A stretch of DNA of 6,207 nucleotides from Leucobacter sp. GTDB lineage: Bacteria > Actinomycetota > Actinomycetes > Actinomycetales > Microbacteriaceae. The translations under genes and the position numbers were made by a program. Each line of letters starts with the position of its first letter. Position 1 is the first letter of the stretch. Below the pieces are notes generated by a model, which was given only the letters and a program-made list of their open reading frames with translations, was not told the DNA's origin and searched no databases. Location of the stretch: contig JAAZHL010000076.1 in NCBI GenBank assembly GCA_012510755.1, forward strand, positions 1-6,207, read 5' to 3'. Positions 1 to 5,561 of this stretch are shown here, in pieces.

Positions 1-350
1 GCGGCAAAGGACTCCGCGGCCTCAAAGTCCTGAGCCACGGGGCTCAACACCAGCTGTGCGGTGCTCGCATCGCTTTCAACCGTGGCATAGCCAAACGGCG
101 CAACCCAGGCGTGCACGTCGCGATCGTGGCCGACCGCAATTACAGGGTCAACTCCATTCACCACAACGTTCGCCTGCCCGGCAACCGCTGTCAGCGTCTC
201 ATCTGACAGCACGGCAAGTCCATTCTCGGCCTGCAACGATGCGCTGTGCGTGATGACTCGTGGCCCCGCCATGAAAGTGGTCTGTCCGATACCAAGAATC
301 AGCAAGATGCCAGCAAGCACCAATGCAGTGATCGCAAACACATACCGCAC
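1..350 (-). CDS. Membrane-anchored protein of unknown function, N-terminal part (3' end outside window)
   Basis: The minus strand is open from position 350 to the window edge, giving about 116 residues. The start chosen is GTG at 350, because GAGGAG (358-363) lies 7 nt upstream of it. The in-frame ATG codons at 377 and 485 have no comparable ribosome binding site. The protein begins MRYVFAITALVLAG. One hydrophobic segment spans residues 4-22, followed by GQTTFMAGP and then a soluble, probably extracytoplasmic region rich in small residues, Val and Thr. The layout is a short cytoplasmic tip, one membrane helix and an outer domain. I recall actinobacterial membrane proteins with a similar 'GIxQRTxxAGP' segment after the first helix, but I assign no function. 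The gene is divergent from the coiled-coil gene at 569. Confidence is good that it is coding and low for any role. Confidence 0.72.
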   Translation of the reverse strand, partial: MRYVFAITALVLAGILLILGIGQTTFMAGPRVITHSASLQAENGLAVLSDETLTAVAGQANVVVNGVDPVIAVGHDRDVHAWVAPFGYATVESDASTAQLVLSPVAQDFEAAESFA

Positions 351-357
351 GTGGTTG

Positions 358-363
358 CTCCTC
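358..363 (-). promoter_or_regulatory. Ribosome binding site that decides the GTG start at 350
   Basis: GAGGAG on the minus strand, with a 7-nt spacer to GTG at 350. This is the only strong Shine-Dalgarno match near the N-terminus of the leftward gene, so GTG 350 is preferred over the upstream in-frame ATGs at 377 and 485. Confidence 0.7.
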
Positions 364-555
364 AAAATGTCTGTCATGGAGTGCGCAGCAAGTTCAGCAA
401 AACCACACACTTGATTCCACAACGTTACCCGAGCTGGCCGAACATCGCCTGTGCAATAGGCTTCATACCTCCACACCAGTGCCATGAACTATCATCTCTG
501 GTGAGGGAGCGCGAACATCACGCACAACTCACTAGTTGGCCGTGCGCCAGGCGTC

Positions 556-560
556 AGGAG
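556..560 (+). promoter_or_regulatory. Ribosome binding site that decides the GTG start at 569
   Basis: AGGAG lies 8 nt upstream of GTG at 569. The longer reading from TTG at 536 would add 11 residues (MAVRQASGASS), has no ribosome binding site and would place this AGGAG inside the coding sequence. The start at 569 also puts the DivIVA-like RGYHRGEVD motif close to the N-terminus, as is usual for that family. Confidence 0.75.
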
Positions 561-568
561 CAAGTTCG

Positions 569-3301
569 GTGGCAGAATCCACATCGCAATTCACCCAAGC
601 ACTTCGCGGGTACCACAGGGGCGAGGTCGACACTCGCATCGCTTCACTGCAGAGCCACATCGAGATGTTGCAAACGCACATTCAATCGCTACAGTCGGCG
701 CACCAACAGGCGGTGTCCGATGGCAGTGAGCAGCGCGCACTCATTGACGACCTCAAGGCGCAGGTCGCCGAACTCGGCGCCAGCGGATACTCGGGCCTTG
801 GACTACGGGTAGAGAAGAGCCTGCAGGTCGCCGAACAGCATGCGCACACGCTCATGGCGCAAGCAGACGCCGACGCCGAGAAGCTACGCAAGCAGACAGA
901 CACCGAAACCAACCGACTGCTCACTCAGGCACAGGCTCGTGCCGACGAACTCGTCACCTCGGCCACTGAACAAGCCGAACGTCTACTTACAGAAGCTCGA
1001 GCTGAGGCAGCATCGGTCGAGAGCCACGCGAACTCAACTGCAAGCCAGCTGCTGAGCGACGCCCGCAACGAGGCACACGCCCTCACGTCGACGAGCACGC
1101 TCGACAGCCGAGCCGCCATCGAGAAGGCAACCGCAGAAGCCCGCGCGATCCTCGCCGAAGCACAAGCCGAAGCTGAGCGTCTCAGCACAACCAGCAAGGC
1201 CGAAGCAGAAGAATTGCGTGCGCAGACCGCACGCGCAGCTGCACAGTTCGCCGAACAACGCGAGAGCTATGAGCGAGAACTCGAACTCGAACGCGCACGC
1301 ATCGAAACTGAAGCTGAGCGCGCACGAGCCGCGTTCCAAGAGCAGAGCACGCAGCAGCGCACGGCATTCGAAGCAGAGTTCGCCGAGCGCGAGCACACCC
1401 TCACGAGCGAGATGGACACGCTTCGGCTCACGCTCACCGATGAGATTGAGACGCTCCGCGCGAAAATCGCGCAAGAACGGGCCGAGCACGATGCGGCCCT
1501 CGCCGCTGAGCTTGCAACGCACCGCTCGCGCATCGAAACCGAAGCGCAGGCACACGCTGACAGGCTCGCTGCAAACGATGCCGAACACACCGCGAACGTG
1601 CAGCGTGCCCTGACCAGCCATCAGCAAGAACTTGCCACGCTCGCAGAACAGGCTGAGCGCGAACGAGATCGACTCAAAGTTCTCACCCATGAAGAACTCG
1701 AGAACGAACGTCAAGCTCACGAGGCGCTCATCGCCGATGAGCTTTCACAACACGATGAGACGCTGCACGCAGAGATCAACGCGCACGAAAGCACCCTCGC
1801 TCGCGAACGCGCAGCCCACGAATCTGCGCTGGCGAGCGAACGTGAGGCCCACGAATCTGCGCTGGCGAGCGAACGTGAGGCCCACGAATCTGCGCTGGCG
1901 AGCGAACGTGAGGCCCACGAACAACAGATCGCACAAGAGCGCGAGACACACGATGGGGCACTCATTGCTGAGCGTGACACGCATGACGCAAGCCTCGCCG
2001 CCGAACGCACCGAGCACAATGCAGCACTTGCGACCGAGCGCACTGAGCACGATGCAGCACTTGCGACCGAGCGGGCCGAACACGAAGAAGCCATCACAGC
2101 TGAGCGCGCCGAACACGACACAGAGCTGACGAGCGAACGTGAAGCCCACGAGCGTACCCTCGCACACGAGCGTGAGACACACGATGCGGCACTTTCGACA
2201 GAGCGCACCGAGCACGAACAGTCGATGGCTGATGAACAAGCCGACCTGCAAGAACAGCTGCAGGCTGAGCGCGCCGCACATGACCAAGCAATCGAGCGTG
2301 AACTGGCTGAGCATACCCGCAAGATTGCGACGGCGGTGAGTGCGCACGAGGCACGCCTGGCCGACGAACGAACGATGCACGAGCAGCGGCTTGCGGCAGA
2401 GCTCGAAGCTTCCCAGCTCAAGCTCACCGACCTTGCACAGAGCGAAACCGAGCGCATTCGCATCAATCGGGAAGAAGCCGCAGCCGCACTCGCCATTGAT
2501 CGCGAAGAGTTCGAGCTGCAAGCTGAACGTGATCGGGTTGGTCTCGCGAGCGATATTTCACGCGAACGTGCCGACCACGAGCGCCGCATCGCCGCTGAGG
2601 TTGAAGCGCACGCTGCAGCACTGCGCGCCGAACAAGAGGCTACGCAGGCTGAGCTCGAGCGTGAGATAGAGACGCAGCGTGCGCAAGTTGCAGCCGAACT
2701 CGACACGCTGCGTGCCAATACCGTCGAAGAGCTTGCGCGTTATCGTGCCACGCAAGAGACTGAGCTGGCCGACCTGAAGTCAGACACAGAAGCGCTTGTG
2801 CAAGCTGAGCAGCAACGTATTCAGACCGCAACCGCCGAATTCGCCCGCAGCAGTGCTGAACGCCGTGAACAATTCGAACGTGACATCGCTGACCGACAGG
2901 CTGAGGCAGCCCAGTTGGCTCACGAACAACTCGAGGCGACTCGCACGACACTCGCAGAACTACAGCAGCAGGTGACCGCTGCCCGAGCCGAACACGAACG
3001 CCTCGTGAGTGGCGCGGCGGCCGAAGCACGAGATGTTCGTCTAGCGGCAGAACAACATTCGGCACAGGTCATCGCAGAAGCTGAACGGCGGGCCCACCAC
3101 ACGTTCACCGAGGCCGAGAACCGCGCCCAGAAGGTGCTCGCAGCGGCCGAAGACCGCATGGCGCAGCTGAAAGTTGAGCGCGTCGCGGTCGCCCGATACT
3201 TCGAAAGCCTGGGTGAGGTGCTCACCAACGCGAAGAAGCTTGAGAACGCAACGCAGAACGCGATCGAGACCGAGATCGCCACCGCAAACGACGAGGCATA
3301 A
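569..3301 (+). CDS. Scy/DivIVA-like giant coiled-coil protein with an 11-residue repeat (910 aa)
   Basis: Probably a cytoplasmic filament or scaffold protein acting at growth or division sites, by analogy with the Streptomyces polarity protein Scy and with DivIVA/Wag31. Residues 8-24 (FTQALRGYHRGEVDTRI) resemble the short N-terminal DivIVA motif. Residues 25-70 form a first coiled coil. A glycine-containing joint, GYSGLGLRVEK (73-83), leads into a very long helix rich in Glu, Ala, Arg, Gln and Thr. From about residue 225 to 795 the sequence holds an unbroken 11-residue register, most regular at 379-620. The last 50 residues (KVERVAVARYFESLG, then Asn/Ala-rich) resemble the tails of other actinobacterial DivIVA-like coiled coils. 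I see no Pro, Cys or Trp in the whole protein, as expected of one continuous rod. The GTG start follows AGGAG with 8-nt spacing. rnhA begins 7 bp after the stop, suggesting co-transcription. Similarity to Scy is in architecture and local motifs, so orthology is unproven; a different cytoskeletal coiled coil is the main alternative. Confidence 0.85.
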   Translation: MAESTSQFTQALRGYHRGEVDTRIASLQSHIEMLQTHIQSLQSAHQQAVSDGSEQRALIDDLKAQVAELGASGYSGLGLRVEKSLQVAEQHAHTLMAQADADAEKLRKQTDTETNRLLTQAQARADELVTSATEQAERLLTEARAEAASVESHANSTASQLLSDARNEAHALTSTSTLDSRAAIEKATAEARAILAEAQAEAERLSTTSKAEAEELRAQTARAAAQFAEQRESYERELELERARIETEAERARAAFQEQSTQQRTAFEAEFAEREHTLTSEMDTLRLTLTDEIETLRAKIAQERAEHDAALAAELATHRSRIETEAQAHADRLAANDAEHTANVQRALTSHQQELATLAEQAERERDRLKVLTHEELENERQAHEALIADELSQHDETLHAEINAHESTLARERAAHESALASEREAHESALASEREAHESALASEREAHEQQIAQERETHDGALIAERDTHDASLAAERTEHNAALATERTEHDAALATERAEHEEAITAERAEHDTELTSEREAHERTLAHERETHDAALSTERTEHEQSMADEQADLQEQLQAERAAHDQAIERELAEHTRKIATAVSAHEARLADERTMHEQRLAAELEASQLKLTDLAQSETERIRINREEAAAALAIDREEFELQAERDRVGLASDISRERADHERRIAAEVEAHAAALRAEQEATQAELEREIETQRAQVAAELDTLRANTVEELARYRATQETELADLKSDTEALVQAEQQRIQTATAEFARSSAERREQFERDIADRQAEAAQLAHEQLEATRTTLAELQQQVTAARAEHERLVSGAAAEARDVRLAAEQHSAQVIAEAERRAHHTFTEAENRAQKVLAAAEDRMAQLKVERVAVARYFESLGEVLTNAKKLENATQNAIETEIATANDEA
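1703..2428 (+). repeat. Core array of 22 tandem hendecad (33-bp) units inside the coiled-coil gene
   Basis: Residues 379-620 divide into 22 consecutive 11-residue units with no insertions or deletions. Typical units are SEREAHESALA, AERTEHNAALA and TERAEHEEAIT. Position 10 is Leu, Ile or Met in most units. Position 6 is His in 20 of 22; the exceptions are unit 17 (DEQADLQEQLQ) and unit 22 (AELEASQLKLT). Positions 2 and 3 are mostly Glu-Arg. Eleven residues make three turns at 3.67 residues per turn, so this predicts a straight or slightly right-handed coiled coil, not a classical heptad one. The same register runs on in weaker form on both sides. Confidence 0.85.
1815..1913 (+). repeat. Three perfect 33-bp tandem repeats
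   Basis: The unit starting cccacgaatctgcgctggcg occurs identically at 1815-1847, 1848-1880 and 1881-1913. The first 8 bases of a fourth copy follow at 1914-1921. It encodes the hendecad EREAHESALAS. A second near-identical pair with the same 33-bp period is at 2012-2040 and 2045-2073 (28 of 29 bases match). Identity at the nucleotide level, including third positions, points to recent duplication or gene conversion and not only to selection on the protein. Confidence 0.93.
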
Positions 3302-3308
3302 ACCCGGT

Positions 3309-3833
3309 ATGACGATTACTGCAGCAGCAGACGGCTCAGCGCTAGGCAACCCTGGCCCAGCCGGTTGGGCCTGGTACATTGACGAGAATCAATGGCGCGC
3401 CGGCGGATGGCAGCGAGCTACCAACAATCAGGGCGAGTTAATGGCCGTCATCGATCTGCTTGAGGCGACCTCGCACCGAGCCGATGAGCCGCTGCTCGTA
3501 TTGTGTGACAGTCAATATGTGATCAATGCGGTGACCCAGTGGATGCCAGGTTGGAAACGACGCGGTTGGCGCAAAGCCGACGGCAAGCCGGTGTTGAATC
3601 GAGAACTGCTAGAAATGCTTGATCGTGCCCTGGCAGGCCGACAGGTACGTTTTGAATGGGTCAAAGGCCACGCAGGCCATCCCTTGAATGAAGCGGCAGA
3701 TCTGCGCGCAAGGTCTGCCGCCGAAGCCTTTCAGCGTGGTCTCGCACCAGATACGGGCCCCGCTATTGTTGGTGCCGCACCCTCGCCCGCTGCATCGTCA
3801 GCTCAGGCTGTGGCGCCGCCGACACTGTTTTGA
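3309..3833 (+). CDS. rnhA: Ribonuclease HI (174 aa)
   Basis: Endonuclease that cuts the RNA strand of RNA-DNA hybrids such as R-loops and Okazaki primers, using two metal ions. The domain fills residues 1-140. Catalytic residues are visible: D8 in ADGS, E43 in NNQGEL, D67 in CDSQYV and D131 in NEAAD, with H121 in the flexible KGHAGHP loop; these correspond to E. coli D10, E48, D70, D134 and H124. The basic substrate-binding stretch WMPGWKRRGWRKADGKPV (78-95) is also present. Residues 141-174 form an Ala/Pro-rich tail that ends in PPTLF, absent from the roughly 155-residue E. coli enzyme. The ATG is 7 bp after the stop of the coiled-coil gene. The only ribosome binding site candidate is GAGG at 3293-3296, 12 nt upstream and inside that gene's end, so translation may depend on the upstream gene. 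It converges on the 4203-3910 gene. Confidence 0.96.
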   Translation: MTITAAADGSALGNPGPAGWAWYIDENQWRAGGWQRATNNQGELMAVIDLLEATSHRADEPLLVLCDSQYVINAVTQWMPGWKRRGWRKADGKPVLNRELLEMLDRALAGRQVRFEWVKGHAGHPLNEAADLRARSAAEAFQRGLAPDTGPAIVGAAPSPAASSAQAVAPPTLF

Positions 3834-3845
3834 TGCCGACCCAAG

Positions 3846-3907
3846 GATCACACCGAGAGAGCTGTGTACCGAGAGAGGCACGCACCGAGAGATTACCCCG
3901 GGTGATC
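3846..3907. repeat. Three 16-bp direct repeats bracketed by a 6-bp inverted repeat
   Basis: ACCGAGAGA begins at 3852, 3868 and 3884, an exact 16-bp period. The first two copies share ACCGAGAGAG, and the remaining 6-7 bp of each unit vary. GATCAC (3846-3851) directly precedes the first copy, and its inverse GTGATC (3902-3907) lies 2 bp after the third. The element fills almost all of the gap between the convergent rnhA and 4203-3910 genes. No U-tract or compact hairpin is present, so it does not look like a standard intrinsic terminator. It could be a protein-binding cluster or a chance small duplication. Confidence 0.6.
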
Positions 3908-3909
3908 GC

Positions 3910-4203
3910 TCAGCTGCGCCAACAGTGGTGATGGTAGTGTCTGCGGTCGCGCACGGCTGCCTCGTCGCCAAAGAGATGATCGGCGCTCCAGGCAACAATG
4001 TGTGACTGGCCTGGGGGAATATCGGTGCCACAGTCTGGGCAACGATACGTCTTTTCAGCCCGATGAGCGGAGACCTCGCGCACAAACCATTCTCGGTCGC
4101 CCCGCCACTGTTTCGTGGCTCCCCCGTACGCGAGCCTCGTCACGTCACGCTGCGGTTGTGACGCCGCGCGCTGATACTTGTTCGGGCCACGGCCACGCGC
4201 CAT
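3910..4203 (-). CDS. Small Cys/His protein, probably zinc-binding (97 aa)
   Basis: Begins MARGRGPNKYQR with a basic, probably disordered N-terminus (residues 1-35). A compact domain follows: W39-x-V-R, YRCPDCG (53-59) giving C55-x2-C58, then IPPGQSHIVAW (62-72), and finally RRHYHHHCW (87-95) giving H91-x2-C94. The CxxC ... HxxC arrangement fits a single treble-clef-like zinc site. Similar short proteins are widespread in actinobacteria; I recall many being labelled 'ATP/GTP-binding protein', yet this sequence has no Walker A motif, so I do not adopt that label. The function is unknown. It starts 20 bp after the stop of the transglycosylase-like gene on the same strand and may share its transcript. 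The upstream ribosome binding site is weak (AGGCG about 12 nt before ATG). Confidence 0.82.
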   Translation of the reverse strand: MARGRGPNKYQRAASQPQRDVTRLAYGGATKQWRGDREWFVREVSAHRAEKTYRCPDCGTDIPPGQSHIVAWSADHLFGDEAAVRDRRHYHHHCWRS

Positions 4204-4223
4204 GATCAGATCACGCCTAACGA

Positions 4224-4808
4224 CTAGTACCAGTGATTATCTTGCCAAAACGCATAGGCCTCTGCGTAACCGCCGTAACGATTTGTCACGTAGCTGTATT
4301 GCCAGGCAAGCGCGGTCACAGGATCGTAGCCACCGGCTCCCCCGATCTTGCTACACGGCAACGCCTGCGCGAGACCGCACGCTCCGCTGCTCGAGTTCGT
4401 CGCGTTGGGGTTCCACCCCGATTCGCGAGACACAATGAAGTCGACGTAGCCCCACTCGCTCTCAGGGATACCGGCAGCGGCCATCCATTCTGCGGGTGAC
4501 CCGCCACCTGTGTAGAAGAGAGGGGCAAAACTGGCTGACGCCTCAGCTGCGGGCTCGGGTTCAGGCTCGGGCGGCAATTCTTCGGCTGGCGCCGTCTCAA
4601 GATGAATATCAAGAGGCTCAACATCAACCGGCGCAAACTGCTGATGAATGCGCTCGTAAAACGCCTCATCTGCCAGCGCTGTGCCGGGGGTCGCGAGCGG
4701 AGCTATCAGGGCAGTGCCAGCAATACCCACCACAGCGAGTGCCGCAAGGTAGCCTCGAACGCGCGCAAAGCGCGACACCTTTAAAGTACGGGGGCTCGAA
4801 AAACTCAC
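4224..4808 (-). CDS. Secreted lytic-transglycosylase-like protein (194 aa)
   Basis: Probably acts outside the membrane on peptidoglycan. A signal peptide is clear: basic n-region (residues 7-18), hydrophobic core (20-39) and likely cleavage after TALA (A46). The mature part begins DEAFYERIHQQF, then a Pro/Glu-rich linker (74-89), then an SLT-type domain (about 104-194). That domain has SRESGWNPNA, where E129 is the likely catalytic acid, followed by GACGLAQALPC and a closing RYGGYAEAYAFWQDNHWY. This is the compact transglycosylase-like fold seen in aggregation-promoting-factor-type proteins. C144 and C152 could form a disulfide. The start is GTG at 4808; an in-frame TAG 15 nt upstream limits extension. 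There is no Shine-Dalgarno, and a promoter sits just upstream, suggesting a very short leader. An internal GTG at codon 11 (4778) is the alternative start and would still leave a functional signal peptide. Confidence 0.88.
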   Translation of the reverse strand: MSFSSPRTLKVSRFARVRGYLAALAVVGIAGTALIAPLATPGTALADEAFYERIHQQFAPVDVEPLDIHLETAPAEELPPEPEPEPAAEASASFAPLFYTGGGSPAEWMAAAGIPESEWGYVDFIVSRESGWNPNATNSSSGACGLAQALPCSKIGGAGGYDPVTALAWQYSYVTNRYGGYAEAYAFWQDNHWY

Positions 4809-4817
4809 AATATAACG

Positions 4818-4846
4818 ATTCTATCTCAACTGACGGAATGAGTCGA
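4818..4846 (-). promoter_or_regulatory. Probable sigma-A-type promoter of the transglycosylase-like gene
   Basis: On the minus strand, TCGACT (4841-4846) matches the -35 consensus TTGACA at 4 of 6 positions. A 17-bp spacer separates it from TAGAAT (4818-4823), which matches TATAAT at 5 of 6. The -10 ends 9 nt before the GTG at 4808, so transcription should start about 2-3 nt before the start codon. A near-leaderless mRNA would explain the missing ribosome binding site. The region also sits between two same-strand genes, so read-through from the DivIVA-repeat gene is possible. Confidence 0.55.
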
Positions 4847-4862
4847 ATAATTGCACAAGCTA

Positions 4863-5561
4863 TCAGCGGGTTGCCAGCAGCAGTTCAATGACGGCGTCAA
4901 GTAGTTCATCTACCTGATCCTCGTCGTACCCGCGCCACTGCCCATGAAACACGACACTTCGCACATCACTCGTAGACAGGGTATCTTCACCAGCAAACAG
5001 CGCCGAAACACGGTCGAGAAACGCGTCAACCTGTGAGCGGCGATAGCCGCTGGCGAAGAGGCCTCGCCGGCGAAAGCGCTTGCCTTTCGGGCGATCCAGC
5101 CGTCCCCTCACCTCGCGCAGCAGTTGCCCGACCTCAGCCCACCAAGCCTCTTCGCCAAGCTCTTGCATACGCGCACGACGCTCACGCTCATAAAACACCT
5201 CTTCGAGGCGATCCATGGCCGCATCAACGAAACGCGCAGAATAGCCCTTCTTCTTGAGCGCAAAAGCCGTCTGCCGAACCTCGACGGAGGTCACAGGGCT
5301 CGTGGCAAGTTCCCCGCGGTCATAGGTGTCACGCGCGCGCTCGAGAAACTCTTCTACCTGGTCAATGCGGTACCCAAGCTGACCGCGAGTCGCGGTCGGA
5401 AACGCTGAGCCGCTCTGGTCAACTGCCTGATCAGATCTGAGTTCTTTTCGGCCGCGCCGTTGCTTGGGCGATCGAGCGGCAGCTATCGAGGCATCACCTG
5501 GCAGATCGTCTGTTCGCTCTTGCACGTCTACGTTCTTGTCGCCTGAAATCTCACTACTCAC
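4863..5561 (-). CDS. DivIVA-domain repeat protein with four GYxxxxVD motifs (232 aa)
   Basis: Residues 1-60 are charged and probably disordered. Two related modules follow. Module 1 has LGYRIDQVEEFLERA (62-76), then SVEVRQTAFALKKKGYSARFVD split as SVEVRQTAF (92-100) and KGYSARFVDAAMDRL (105-119). Module 2 has SGYRRSQVDAFLDRV (171-185), then SDVRSVVF (198-205) and RGYDEDQVDELLDAV (210-224). Each GYxxxxVD-type motif resembles the membrane-curvature-binding N-terminus of DivIVA, and the protein matches the actinobacterial class of short DivIVA-domain repeat proteins. A charged linker (125-166) ends in KGKRFRRRG. There is no long coiled coil, so it is not a Wag31 orthologue, and its role is unknown. 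The GTG start at 5561 overlaps the cdsA stop by 4 bp (GTGA) and has AGGGG 7 nt upstream, so the two genes are translationally coupled. Confidence 0.88.
   Translation of the reverse strand: MSSEISGDKNVDVQERTDDLPGDASIAAARSPKQRRGRKELRSDQAVDQSGSAFPTATRGQLGYRIDQVEEFLERARDTYDRGELATSPVTSVEVRQTAFALKKKGYSARFVDAAMDRLEEVFYERERRARMQELGEEAWWAEVGQLLREVRGRLDRPKGKRFRRRGLFASGYRRSQVDAFLDRVSALFAGEDTLSTSDVRSVVFHGQWRGYDEDQVDELLDAVIELLLATR

Noticed and set aside
425..466. Minus-strand 13-codon leader peptide (ATG at 466, TAA at 425) preceded by GGAGG
   Set aside because: The GGAGG is only one base from the ATG, too close for initiation, and there is no regulatory codon run or terminator hairpin.
490..495. TATCAT as a -10 box for the coiled-coil gene
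   Set aside because: The nearest -35-like sequence (TTCATA, 462-467) is 22 bp away, so no convincing promoter pair could be assigned.
439..519. CGAACATC at 439-446 and 512-519 as possible LexA/SOS half-sites
   Set aside because: Neither copy has the matching inverted GTTCG half at the right distance, so there is no complete SOS box.
536..568. TTG at 536 as start of the coiled-coil gene
   Set aside because: No ribosome binding site, and the extra 11 residues are not DivIVA-like. GTG 569 has AGGAG at ideal spacing.
246..812. Plus-strand open frame across the divergent intergenic region
   Set aside because: Basic, low-complexity translation that overlaps both the leftward membrane-protein gene and the start of the coiled-coil gene in another frame, with no ribosome binding site.
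1815..1913. CRISPR-like array
   Set aside because: The 33-bp units are directly adjacent without spacers, in frame and protein-coding.
1717..2718. Long minus-strand open frame (333 codons) and others at 1034-1720 and 1745-2521 opposite the coiled-coil gene
   Set aside because: They are shadows of the repetitive, GC-rich plus-strand gene. Their translations are Ser/Ala/Arg/Cys-rich repeats with no recognisable domain, whereas the plus strand gives a coherent proline-free coiled coil with a ribosome binding site.
3834..3909. Intrinsic terminator between the convergent genes
   Set aside because: The only inverted repeat is 6 bp with a 50-base loop and no U-tract on either strand.
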